Source of the DNA: Nesterenkonia lutea
GTDB taxonomy: Bacteria > Actinomycetota > Actinomycetes > Actinomycetales > Micrococcaceae
Direction of reading: 5' to 3'
NCBI RefSeq assembly: GCF_014873955.1
Contig: NZ_JADBED010000001.1
Span: 2,418,001 to 2,482,000 of the forward strand
Length of the DNA stretch: 64,000 bases
In this document: positions 36,863-44,496 of the stretch, piece after piece
Layout of the letters: every line of letters begins with the position of its first letter
Position numbering within the stretch: position 1 is the first letter of the stretch
Made by a program: the position numbers and the translations under genes
The notes under the pieces: model-generated
What the model was told of the DNA's origin: nothing
Databases searched by the model: none
What the model saw: the letters and a program-made list of their open reading frames with translations, nothing else

Positions 36863-37639
36863 CTAGGGGTTTTCGGGTGCTGCGGCGACTTCCAGCAGCT
36901 CGAGATATCCCGACAGGGTCCACGCCGATCGTCCGACGAAGAGCCCGTTGACGCCCGGGATGCCCAGCAGCTCGGAAGCGTTCCCGGGCGTGACCGAGCC
37001 GCCGTAGAGCAGGGCCTCTGTACGCCCTCCGTACTCGTGGGCGAGGACATCGAAGGGCTCGCGCAGCTCGCCGACCTTGGCGGGACGGCCCTGTGCGCCG
37101 ATGGCCCAGATCGGCTCATAGGCGATGATCACGCGGCTCATCTGCTCCACGGTGAGCGCACTGAGGGCCCCCCGGGTCTGGTCCAGCAGGAAGGTCGCGG
37201 TCTTGCCCGCCTCGCGGATCTGGGTCGATTCACCGATGCACAGCAACGGCGTCAGTCCATGGCGGACTGCCGCCTGAACCTTCCAGCTCGTGGTCTCCAC
37301 GGTCTCGCCGAAGTGTTCTCTGCGCTCGAAGTGACCGATCTCGATGAGCGTGGCACCTGCGTCCTTGACCTGCGGGATGGAGAGCTCTCCGGTCCAGGCT
37401 CCGCTGTCCTCCCAGTGCGCGTTCTGCGCGCCGATCCTGATCCCGCCGGCCATGTTGGCCAGGGGGCCCATCTCCTCGGTGACGGCAGCCAGCGCCGTGG
37501 CGGGGGGAATGACGAATGGCTGCACCCGGTCCAGCATCTCGCCGCGATCGCTCAGCTCTGCCCTGAGCCCGCGGGCGTAGGCGCGCGCCTGACCGATGGT
37601 CTTGTTCATCTTCCAGCTGGTGCCGATCCAGCGCCTCAT
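36863..37639 (-). CDS. lerI: TIM-like tetrulose-phosphate isomerase (LerI/EryH type)
   Basis: 258 residues with the triose-phosphate-isomerase fold. The N-terminus reads WIGTSWKMNKT, with Lys10 catalytic, the form found in EryH/LerI-type proteins rather than the NWKMN of glycolytic TIM. The catalytic His103 sits in EIGHFERRE, where the conserved Ser of IGHSERR is replaced by Phe104. The catalytic Glu175 is in AYEPIWAIGA, but loop 6 continues AQGRPAKV instead of the usual TGKTA. These changes argue for L-erythrulose 1-phosphate to D-erythrulose 4-phosphate isomerisation rather than a glycolytic role. It overlaps the kinase gene by 4 bp (ATGA). Confidence 0.82.
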   Translation of the reverse strand: MRRWIGTSWKMNKTIGQARAYARGLRAELSDRGEMLDRVQPFVIPPATALAAVTEEMGPLANMAGGIRIGAQNAHWEDSGAWTGELSIPQVKDAGATLIEIGHFERREHFGETVETTSWKVQAAVRHGLTPLLCIGESTQIREAGKTATFLLDQTRGALSALTVEQMSRVIIAYEPIWAIGAQGRPAKVGELREPFDVLAHEYGGRTEALLYGGSVTPGNASELLGIPGVNGLFVGRSAWTLSGYLELLEVAAAPENP

Positions 37640-39366
37640 CGGGATGCCTTCTTCAGGTGCTCGGCCAGGGCCTCCATCAGCAGCGCGAAAGAGGTGGCAC
37701 CTGGATCAGGGGTGCCCAGTGATTTGTCCCCCAGCACGCGGGAACGACCAAGCCTCGCCCGCAGCTCCGCTGTCTCCGCTGCCGCACGGGTGGCCACGCC
37801 GGCGGCGGATGTCAGAGCGGAAGGCAGGTCTGCACCGCCCTCGAAGCGTGCCTGCAGCTCCGCAGCGAAGGGCGCCGCCGCGTCCACCATGGTCTTGTCT
37901 CCGAGCTTGGCGCCCCCGAGGCGCTGCACGGCCTCCACGGCGTTGAGCAGCGCCTCGACTCCAGCTGCGGCGTCCGCGCTGGCATCGTCGGAGAGTGCCC
38001 GTCCGGCGGCCGTGAGCGCCGACCCCCAGAGCGCCCCGGAGGTGCCCCCGGCCGATTCGGCCCAGGCTGTGCCCGCGTGGACCAGCAGCGTCCTGGCCCC
38101 GGCGCCGCGGTTGAGCGCTTCGCGTCCTGCCTCCACGGCTCCTCGGCTGCCCAGGACCATTCCCTGTCCATGGTCGCCGTCGCCGGCCACCGCATCCAGG
38201 CGGCCGAGCTCGTCCTCATGCTCGGCGCAGACGCTTTCGAGCAGCTTCACGATCTCGTGGAGCGAGGCTGCCAGGCTGCGTGACTCCGCAGTCGCGGTGG
38301 GCACGGGCTCCGCGCCTGGTGTGAAGAACTCAGTCCGGGTCGCGTGCTCGTTCTTCGCAGGCAGCTCGCGGAGGTCTCCTCGGCGATAGGCGGGGGTGTC
38401 GACGGGGGCGGTCCAGTGTCGCTCAAGCTCCTCGTCGAGGAACACCAGGGTCAGGGACAGTCCGGCCATGTCCAGGCTGGTGACGAACTCCCCCACCTCG
38501 GGCTGGATCGGGGTCAGTCCGGCATCGTCGAGCCGCTCGGCGAGTCGGCCGTAGACCACAAAGAGCTCCTCGTACTTGACTCGCCCCAGTCCGTTGAGCA
38601 CGACGGCGACACGACCGGTCCGATCCTCGGGCACCTCTTCGAGGATGCCTTCGAAGAGCAGGTCCGCGACCTCGCGGGCGGTCCCCATGGCGAGGTCACG
38701 TATCCCGGGCTCACCGTGGATGCCGAGACCGACGCCCATCGTGGACTCAGGCACGTGGAAGAGCGGGTCCTGAGCACCCGGCAGGGTGCAGCCGTCGAAG
38801 GCCACCCCGAAGGACCTGGTCGCATCATTGGCCTTCCACGCGATCCGCTCCGCCTCGTCGAGATCCGCACCGGCTTCGATGGCGGCGCCCGCGATCTTGA
38901 AGACCGACAGATCTCCCGCAATGCCTCGACGGTCGCGGTGATTCTCCCTGCTGTTCGAAGCAATGTCGTCGCTGACCCGGATGATGCGCACGTCGACGCC
39001 CTCGGCGCGGAGCTTCTCTGCGGCGGCGCCGAAGTGCAGCACGTCGCCGGCGTAGTTGCCGAAGCCCATGAGGACGCCCCCTCCGTTCTCCGCGTTGCGC
39101 GCCACCGAATAGACCTGGGAGGCCGAGGGCGAAGAGAAGATGTTGCCGCAGGGCGCACCGTGGCCCATGCCCGGTCCGACCCATCCGGCGAAGGCGGGGT
39201 AGTGCCCGGACCCGCCACCGATCACCAGCGCCGGCTGGTCCCGGGGAGTCTCTGTGCTGCGCACGACACCACCGTGCACAGCGGAGACGTACTGGGGGTT
39301 GGCCGCCGCGAAGCCGAGCACAGCCTCGTGCGAAAAATCAGATGCGGAGTTGAGCAGGTAAGTCAT
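37636..39366 (-). CDS. lerK: Dihydroxyacetone-kinase-family kinase, probable L-erythrulose 1-kinase
   Basis: 576 residues from the ATG at 39366 behind GAGGA; upstream codons are not protein-like. It fuses a DhaK domain (residues ~1-330, with VIGGGSGHYPAFAGWVG and the covalent-substrate His in GLGIHGEPGIRDL) to a DhaL ATP-binding domain (~375-570, with AVAGDGDHGQGMVLG, where the usual GDGDTG is GDGDHG, and SAGGTSGALWGSAL). It is ATP-dependent, not PTS-coupled. Together with the overlapping TIM-like isomerase and the nearby RpiB-like isomerase, it matches the LerK-LerI-DerI set known from Mycobacterium smegmatis tetritol catabolism. A plain dihydroxyacetone kinase is the alternative. Confidence 0.85.
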   Translation of the reverse strand: MTYLLNSASDFSHEAVLGFAAANPQYVSAVHGGVVRSTETPRDQPALVIGGGSGHYPAFAGWVGPGMGHGAPCGNIFSSPSASQVYSVARNAENGGGVLMGFGNYAGDVLHFGAAAEKLRAEGVDVRIIRVSDDIASNSRENHRDRRGIAGDLSVFKIAGAAIEAGADLDEAERIAWKANDATRSFGVAFDGCTLPGAQDPLFHVPESTMGVGLGIHGEPGIRDLAMGTAREVADLLFEGILEEVPEDRTGRVAVVLNGLGRVKYEELFVVYGRLAERLDDAGLTPIQPEVGEFVTSLDMAGLSLTLVFLDEELERHWTAPVDTPAYRRGDLRELPAKNEHATRTEFFTPGAEPVPTATAESRSLAASLHEIVKLLESVCAEHEDELGRLDAVAGDGDHGQGMVLGSRGAVEAGREALNRGAGARTLLVHAGTAWAESAGGTSGALWGSALTAAGRALSDDASADAAAGVEALLNAVEAVQRLGGAKLGDKTMVDAAAPFAAELQARFEGGADLPSALTSAAGVATRAAAETAELRARLGRSRVLGDKSLGTPDPGATSFALLMEALAEHLKKASR

Positions 39367-39407
39367 GGCAGTCCTCGTGATCCCGGATCTGCACGCCGTC
39401 GCCGGCC

Positions 39408-39431
39408 GTACAGATGTTCGCTGACATATGT
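39408..39431. promoter_or_regulatory. Candidate SorC-type operator upstream of lerK
   Basis: GTACAGATGTTC (39408-39419) matches the palindrome GAACA-NN-TGTTC at all but one arm base. ACATATGT (39424-39431) is a second, weaker core. Both lie in the spacer between lerK and the divergent regulator gene at 39510, where autoregulation and operon control would overlap. Confidence 0.5.
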
Positions 39432-39509
39432 GCTGGGGCCACACTAGAACAGATGACGTGATCAGCACCACTTGCCGCGGGGAGTCGGCCGGGCGGATAC
39501 GATGGCCCG

Positions 39510-40469
39510 ATGAAGGCAACAGAGGTCACGGAGGAGGAGACGCCGGGCACGTCAGAGCTTGAAAGGCTGTACCGGGCGGCGCAGCTCTACTACGAACAGG
39601 GCGCCACACAGGCAGAAGTTGCCGAGCAGCTGAAGGTCTCTCGACCCTCGGTCAGTCGCATGCTGGCGGAGGCTCGGGGGCAGGGAATCGTGGAGATTCG
39701 CGTGCATCGCCCCGTCTCCACCGGCATGGACGAGCTCAGCGAACGGCTGAAGCAGAAGCTCGGCGTGGATGAGGTCCACCTGGCCCCGGGCGACCAGTCC
39801 CAGCGCGTCGGCCTGGGCCTGGGGCCGATGACACGGCAGGCTCTGGCGGGGACGAAGCTGCGTGCGGGCGATGTCCTGCTTCTGGCCTCCGGGGAGACGA
39901 CCTACGCCCTGGCCCAGCAGCGGCTGGGGGACTTCTCGGGCGTGGTCATCGCCCCGACGGTGGGCGGCCAGGCTGAGCCGGACCCGTGGCACCAGACCAA
40001 CGAGGTGGTGCGCGCGTTCGCCGCCACCTCGGGCGGCTACCCGCACTATCTCTTCGCACCCTCCATGCCGTCGCCGGCATTGCTCTCAGCTCTTCAGGAT
40101 GACCCCGGCTACCGCCAGGTCGTCGCCGACTGGAACTCCGCCAAGGTGGCACTGGTGGGCATCGGCGCTGCACCCCTCTCCAGAAACTCCATCGCACAGT
40201 CCGTCCCGCGCCATCATCCGAACCTGGCGAAGTCGATCGGGGACGTCTGCCTGGCGTTCTACGACCCGCAGGGCAACGAGGTGACCTTCCCGGGGAGCGA
40301 ACGCATGGTCAGGGTTCCTGGCCAGACGCTTCGGGCCGTGCCGACGCGGATCGCGGCAGCTGTCGGTGCCCACAAGGCGCCCAGCATCATTGCAGCCGCC
40401 AGCGCAGGATGGTTCAACATCCTGGTCACCGACGAGTCCACCGCTCGAGCGGTGGACCGGCGGCTCTAG
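39510..40469 (+). CDS. SorC/DeoR-type sugar-responsive transcriptional regulator
   Basis: 319 residues. The N-terminal helix-turn-helix is RAAQLYYEQGATQAEVAEQL-KVSRPSVSRML (residues ~20-52). It is followed by the SorC sugar-binding domain (RpiA/NagB-like fold), with DVLLLASGETTYALAQQ, VVIAPTVGGQAEPDPW and the C-terminal ARGxx-like IIAAASAGWFNILVTDESTARAV. Members such as EryD, SorC and DeoR bind phosphorylated sugars. It is divergent from lerK and convergent with the rpiB-like gene, so it is the obvious local regulator of the tetrose module. A phosphorylated tetrulose is a reasonable effector. Confidence 0.91.
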   Translation: MKATEVTEEETPGTSELERLYRAAQLYYEQGATQAEVAEQLKVSRPSVSRMLAEARGQGIVEIRVHRPVSTGMDELSERLKQKLGVDEVHLAPGDQSQRVGLGLGPMTRQALAGTKLRAGDVLLLASGETTYALAQQRLGDFSGVVIAPTVGGQAEPDPWHQTNEVVRAFAATSGGYPHYLFAPSMPSPALLSALQDDPGYRQVVADWNSAKVALVGIGAAPLSRNSIAQSVPRHHPNLAKSIGDVCLAFYDPQGNEVTFPGSERMVRVPGQTLRAVPTRIAAAVGAHKAPSIIAAASAGWFNILVTDESTARAVDRRL

Positions 40470-40491
40470 CCGGGACTGATCGCGGAGCCGA

Positions 40492-40968
40492 TCAGCCGCA
40501 GCTCCCGGTGTCCTCATAGCGAGTGATCGCGCCGACCTTCGCGGCGGAGGCGCTCGCGGGGTCAAACTCGTGTTTGAGCCATTCATCAGTGAGCTTGCGA
40601 GCCAGCTCCTGGCCGATCACGCGCTGACCCATGCACAGGACCTGGGCGTTGTTCGAGAGCACGCCCCGCTCCACGGAATAGGCGTCATGGGCAGTCACGG
40701 CCCGAACACCTCTGACCTTGTTGGCAGAGATGGCGACGCCAAGGCCGGTGCCGCAGAGCAGCAGTGCCCGATCGGCCTCTCCGGCCACGATCTTCTCCGC
40801 CGCAGTCACGCCGATGTTCGGATAGGCCGTCTTGTCGGCGTCATCGCCGACGCCGACATCGATGACCGAGGCCACTCGGGGATCCGCCTCCAGATGGGCC
40901 TTCAGCACCTCCTTATAGGCGAAACCGGCCTCGTCACTGCCGATGACGATTCGAAACTGACTGCTCAT
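40492..40968 (-). CDS. derI: RpiB/LacAB-family isomerase, probable D-erythrulose 4-phosphate isomerase
   Basis: 158 residues of the ribose-5-phosphate isomerase B family. The N-terminal strand reads [15 protein letters not shown]; the family usually has SDHAG, so Glu replaces His here. The active-site Cys is in [17 protein letters not shown], followed by [17 protein letters not shown] and [14 protein letters not shown]. The final helix is [17 protein letters not shown]. EryI and DerI, RpiB-like enzymes of tetritol pathways, make D-erythrose 4-phosphate from D-erythrulose 4-phosphate, and the neighbouring kinase and TIM-like isomerase support that role. A housekeeping ribose 5-phosphate isomerase is the alternative. 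Confidence 0.83.
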   Translation of the reverse strand: MSSQFRIVIGSDEAGFAYKEVLKAHLEADPRVASVIDVGVGDDADKTAYPNIGVTAAEKIVAGEADRALLLCGTGLGVAISANKVRGVRAVTAHDAYSVERGVLSNNAQVLCMGQRVIGQELARKLTDEWLKHEFDPASASAAKVGAITRYEDTGSCG

Positions 40969-41018
40969 GGGGACTCCTCAACTCGTACCAGGGTTCAGAT
41001 GCAATGCTACGGGGCGTA

Positions 41019-41043
41019 GAACAAACGTCAAATACAAATGTTC
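41019..41043. promoter_or_regulatory. Degenerate operator half-sites upstream of the rpiB-like gene
   Basis: GAACAAACGT (41019-41028) and ACAAATGTTC (41034-41043) each match one arm plus core of the GAACA-NN-TGTTC palindrome seen before the other two units of this module. They lie 50-75 bp upstream of the start codon at 40968, in an AT-rich stretch unlike its surroundings. Confidence 0.45.
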
Positions 41044-41066
41044 AGCACCTGAGGCGGGAGAAACAG

Positions 41067-41112
41067 AAGAGCCCGCCCTCGACACTGGGCTCAGTGCAGA
41101 GGGCGGGCTCTT
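41067..41112 (-). terminator. dps terminator
   Basis: A perfect 14-bp stem (AAGAGCCCGCCCTC with GAGGGCGGGCTCTT) encloses a second small stem, CACTG/CAGTG. The minus-strand 3' side continues TTCTGTTTC. It sits 24 bp past the dps stop. Confidence 0.85.
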
Positions 41113-41135
41113 CGAGGTTCGAGAACCTCAGTGGA

Positions 41136-41639
41136 TCAGGAGGCTGCGCCCGCCTTGTCCAGGTGGGAGCGGATGAACCACTGGAAGAGCTCCAGCGCCT
41201 TGGTCTGGCCGATGAGCAGGTCCTCGGTGATCGGATCCAGCTCGCCGACCTTGTTCAGCACGTCGCGGTGGTCGCCGATGACGCCGTCGTAGACCTTTTC
41301 CAGCTCGGCCAGATGCGTGGTGCCATCGGCCTTGAAGAGCGGGTAGTCCTCCCAATGGCGCTTGGAGACCAGCTCTCCGCTGAGTCCCGAGGGTGATCCG
41401 CCCAGGGTGGCGATGCGCTCGGCGACCTCATCGGCGAATCCACGCACGACCTCGGTCTGCGGGTCGAGCATCTCGTGGATGGCGATGAAGTTGGGGCCCA
41501 CGACGTTCCAATGGACGTGCTTGAGGACCAGGTGAAGATCGTTCAGCGCGTACAGGCGGCTCTGCAGCAGACCGGCGATCTCGTGGCCGTTCTCCTGCGC
41601 AAGACCTGGTGCGGTGTAGTCGGAGTACTTCTCAGTCAT
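41136..41639 (-). CDS. dps: DNA starvation/stationary-phase protection protein Dps
   Basis: Ferritin-like mini-shell protein that oxidises and stores iron and shields DNA from oxidative damage. 167 residues from the ATG at 41639, behind AAGGAG. The ferroxidase signature is visible: LVLKHVHWNVVGPNFIAIHEMLD, then FADEVAERIATLGGSP. The N-terminal tail is short and not Lys-rich, so strong direct DNA binding is not evident. A DtxR/IdeR-like iron box lies in its promoter region, which would explain iron-dependent expression. Confidence 0.95.
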   Translation of the reverse strand: MTEKYSDYTAPGLAQENGHEIAGLLQSRLYALNDLHLVLKHVHWNVVGPNFIAIHEMLDPQTEVVRGFADEVAERIATLGGSPSGLSGELVSKRHWEDYPLFKADGTTHLAELEKVYDGVIGDHRDVLNKVGELDPITEDLLIGQTKALELFQWFIRSHLDKAGAAS

Positions 41640-41723
41640 GTCACACTCCTTGTGCTGTTGATGCATGAGCGCTGTTCGGCGCGGACACTGTTGATACTAG
41701 TGATTCATAAAAGGGACCGCCAG

Positions 41724-41742
41724 GCAGTTGAGCCTTACCTCA
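41724..41742 (-). promoter_or_regulatory. Candidate DtxR/IdeR iron box upstream of dps
   Basis: The minus-strand sequence TGAGGTAAGGCTCAACTGC matches the IdeR/DtxR consensus TTAGGTTAGGCTAACCTAA at 13 of 19 positions, including the AGG and GGCT core. It lies about 85 bp before the dps start and 11 bp past the serS stop. TAGTAT further downstream could be the -10 box. Confidence 0.5.
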
Positions 41743-41752
41743 GTTGCGAGGA

Positions 41753-43042
41753 TCAGGCCGGCGGTGTCATCACTTCCATGCCGCCGAGGTAGGGACGCAG
41801 CGCTTCGGGCACCCGCACGGTGCCGTCGGCCTGCTGATGGTTCTCCAGGATCGCCACGAGCCAGCGCGTGGTGGCGAGGGTCCCGTTAAGCGTGGCCACC
41901 GGCCGGGTGGGTCCCTTGGAGCCGTCTGTCTTCAGCGTGCGCTCGCGGATGTTGAGCCGGCGCGCCTGGAAGGTGGTGCAGTCTGAGGTGGAGGTCAGCT
42001 CGCGGTAGGTGGACTGCGAAGGAACCCAGGCCTCGCAGTCGAACTTGCGGGCGGCAGAGAGACCCAGGTCACCGGCGGCGATGTCGACCACCCGATACGG
42101 CAGCTCCATCTTCTGCAGCATCTTCTCCTCCCAGGCCAGGAGGTTCGCATGCTCGGCTGCGGCATCCTCGGCCGAGCAGAAGATGAACATCTCCAGCTTG
42201 TTGAACTGATGCACCCGCAGGATTCCCCGCGTGTCCCGGCCGTGGGATCCGGCTTCTCGCCGATAGCAGGTGGACCAGCCGGCGATCCGCTCCGGTCCTG
42301 CGTCGAGCTCCAGGATCTCGTCGGCGTGGTACCCGGCGATCGCCACTTCGGAGGTGCCCACCAGGTAGAGGTCGTCGCGCTCCAGGCGGTAGATCTCGTC
42401 GTCGTGCTCCACATCGAAGCCGGTGCCGGCCATGGTCTCCGGGCGCACCAGGGTGGGGGTGATCATCGGGGTGAAACCGGCCTCCACCGCCTGGTCCAGG
42501 CCCATCTGCATCATCGCGAGCTCCAGCCGGGCACCGATCCCCTTGAGGAAGTAGAACCGGGCACCGGAGACCTTGGCCCCGCGCTCCATGTCCACTGCGG
42601 CCAGTGATTCGGCCAGCTCCAGGTGATCCCTGGGGGCGAAGCCCTCGGCCGCGAAGTCACGCGCCGAGCCCTCCTCGCGCAGAACCACGAAATCGTCCTC
42701 TCCGCCTGCGGGGACACCGGCGCGGACGAGGTTCGGGAAGGCGCCCTGCAGGCGACGCAGCTGATCCTCGGCCTCACCGGACTCGGCCTCGGCGGTCTTC
42801 ACCTGCTGAGAGAGGTCCTTGACCTCCGCGAGCAGCTGCTGCTTCTGCTCCCCGCTGGCCTGGGCGACCTTCTTGCCGAAGGCCTTCTGCTCTGCGCGCA
42901 GGGTCTCGAAGCGGGCGATGGCTGAGGTGCGAGACTCCTGGGCGGCGATGAGCGCATCCACTGCGGCTTCGTCAGCCTGGCGTGCGCGCTGGCTGGCCCG
43001 GTACGTCTCGGGATTCTCGATGAGGTCCTTGATGTCGATCAC
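41753..43042 (-). CDS. serS: Seryl-tRNA synthetase
   Basis: Class II aminoacyl-tRNA synthetase, 429 residues, normal length. The N-terminal coiled-coil arm (residues ~25-110) that grips the long variable arm of tRNA(Ser) is seen as [20 protein letters not shown]. Class II motif 2 is [23 protein letters not shown] and motif 3 is [18 protein letters not shown]. Serine-binding residues lie in the [10 protein letters not shown] region. No T-box or other leader element was recognised. It ends shortly before the dps promoter. Confidence 0.97.
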   Translation of the reverse strand: MIDIKDLIENPETYRASQRARQADEAAVDALIAAQESRTSAIARFETLRAEQKAFGKKVAQASGEQKQQLLAEVKDLSQQVKTAEAESGEAEDQLRRLQGAFPNLVRAGVPAGGEDDFVVLREEGSARDFAAEGFAPRDHLELAESLAAVDMERGAKVSGARFYFLKGIGARLELAMMQMGLDQAVEAGFTPMITPTLVRPETMAGTGFDVEHDDEIYRLERDDLYLVGTSEVAIAGYHADEILELDAGPERIAGWSTCYRREAGSHGRDTRGILRVHQFNKLEMFIFCSAEDAAAEHANLLAWEEKMLQKMELPYRVVDIAAGDLGLSAARKFDCEAWVPSQSTYRELTSTSDCTTFQARRLNIRERTLKTDGSKGPTRPVATLNGTLATTRWLVAILENHQQADGTVRVPEALRPYLGGMEVMTPPA

Positions 43043-43117
43043 CGCCCCAGCCTATCGCCACACCGTCCCCACCCCGTGCCCCCAGTGTCGCCAGCCGCCG
43101 CCAGTACACTGCCCTTG

Positions 43118-44332
43118 ATGACTACCGACACGCTCAGCACACTTCTCTGGTTGGCCCTCGCCGCTGCAGCGATCCTGCTGATCGCAGTGATCTGGCTGAG
43201 CGTCGCTCAGCAGAGGCTCCGGCGCAGCAACGCGGAGCTGACCCGCGACCTCGAGCGCACAGCCGTGTCCCACTCCCCTGCGGAGCACGCTCCCGGACGC
43301 CTGGTGGCGGTGGTGGTCAACACCACCAAGGATTCTGCCGACGACGTCGTGCGGCAGATCCATTCCACGTGTTCCCGTGCAGGCATGCCCGCGCCCCTGG
43401 TGATGGCATCCAGCGCGGAGGATCCCGGTCACGGGATGACCCGCCGGGCGTTGGAGGCGGGCGCCGCCGTCGTCGTCGCGGCAGGTGGAGACGGCACGGT
43501 CCGCGCTGTGGCCGCAGAGCTGGCCGGCACCGAGACCGCGCTGGGCATCGTGCCGCTGGGCACCGGCAACCTGTTCGCCCGCAATGTGGGCCTGCCCTAC
43601 CACGACCTCCGCGCCTGCGTGGACGAGGCGATCCATGGCCGCAGCCACCGCGTGGACACCCTGGATCTGGTCCTGGAACGTGTGGGGGGACGCAAGGAGG
43701 AGGAGATCTCCCTGGTCATCGCCGGCGGCGGCCTGGACGCTGAGGTCATGGGCGACACCCGGGAAGCGCTGAAGCAGCGTGCCGGCTGGCTCGCCTACGG
43801 CGAGGCCGGACTGCGTCACATCGTCGGCGCCCGGTCCAGCGTCACCGTCCAGCTCGACGACGGCGCGGCCCAGTCCCATAAGGTGCGCTCGGTCCTGCTG
43901 GCCAACTGCGGGTCACTGCAGGCGGGCATGCTCCTGGTGCCCTCCGCCGAGTTCGATGACGGACATATGGACGCGGTGCTCTTCACCCCGCGCCATGCCC
44001 TGGACTGGGCCCGGATCTTGGCCAAGACCGTCACCCGCTTCGCCGCGGACATCCCGGTGATGACCGTGCGCCAGGCCAAGCGGGCAAGGATCACGATGAC
44101 CGAGCCGATGCCCTTCCAGATCGACGGCGACGCCGTGGGTGAAGTGGTCAGCGTCGCCGGCACGGTGAACGCTCACGCGCTGAAGGTCAACGGAGTCACC
44201 GTCCGGGGGGTCCAGGAGCTGCGTGGCGAGGACTCCCGCGCGGAGCATGACGTCGAGGCCGAGCCGAAGGCGGCGCAGCCGGACGGGCCCGTGCTGACCG
44301 AAGGCCGGGTCACCAAGGAGCCCCGGGCCTGA
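43118..44332 (+). CDS. Diacylglycerol kinase-family lipid kinase with N-terminal membrane anchor
   Basis: 404 residues from the ATG at 43118. One N-terminal transmembrane helix (LLWLALAAAAILLIAVIWLSV) precedes the DAGK catalytic domain. The nucleotide-binding motif is VVAAGGDGTVRAVAAEL, followed by LGIVPLGTGNLFARNVGLP and the C-terminal domain with IDGDAVGEV. Relatives include DgkB and YegS/LCB5-type kinases that phosphorylate diacylglycerol or other lipids. An 83-bp DNA duplication begins at its stop codon. Confidence 0.9.
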   Translation: MTTDTLSTLLWLALAAAAILLIAVIWLSVAQQRLRRSNAELTRDLERTAVSHSPAEHAPGRLVAVVVNTTKDSADDVVRQIHSTCSRAGMPAPLVMASSAEDPGHGMTRRALEAGAAVVVAAGGDGTVRAVAAELAGTETALGIVPLGTGNLFARNVGLPYHDLRACVDEAIHGRSHRVDTLDLVLERVGGRKEEEISLVIAGGGLDAEVMGDTREALKQRAGWLAYGEAGLRHIVGARSSVTVQLDDGAAQSHKVRSVLLANCGSLQAGMLLVPSAEFDDGHMDAVLFTPRHALDWARILAKTVTRFAADIPVMTVRQAKRARITMTEPMPFQIDGDAVGEVVSVAGTVNAHALKVNGVTVRGVQELRGEDSRAEHDVEAEPKAAQPDGPVLTEGRVTKEPRA

Positions 44333-44496
44333 TCCCACTCACCCGGCTCCCACCCTCGGCTGCGCCGAGCGCGGGTCCCCCGCCGGGCTCCCTTACGCGT
44401 GTCTCAGCGAGCTGATCCCGCTCACCCGGCTCCCACCCTCGGCTGCGCCGAGCGCGGGTCCCCCGCCGGGCTCCCTTACGCGTGTCTCAGCGAGCT
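44331..44496. repeat. 83-bp tandem duplication including the 3' end of pheA
   Basis: Copy 1 (44331-44413) and copy 2 (44414-44496) differ at a single base (CCCACTC against CCCGCTC). Copy 2 contains the last seven codons and stop of pheA. Each copy holds a GC-rich hairpin (CCCTCGGCTGCGCCGAGCGCGGG). The duplicated segment therefore lies between convergent genes and gives two terminator-like stems. Confidence 0.95.

Noticed and set aside
41721..41740. Short match GGCAGTTGAGC to the palindrome arm at 60311
   Set aside because: It has only one arm, no partner nearby, and is better explained as part of the iron-box-like site before dps.
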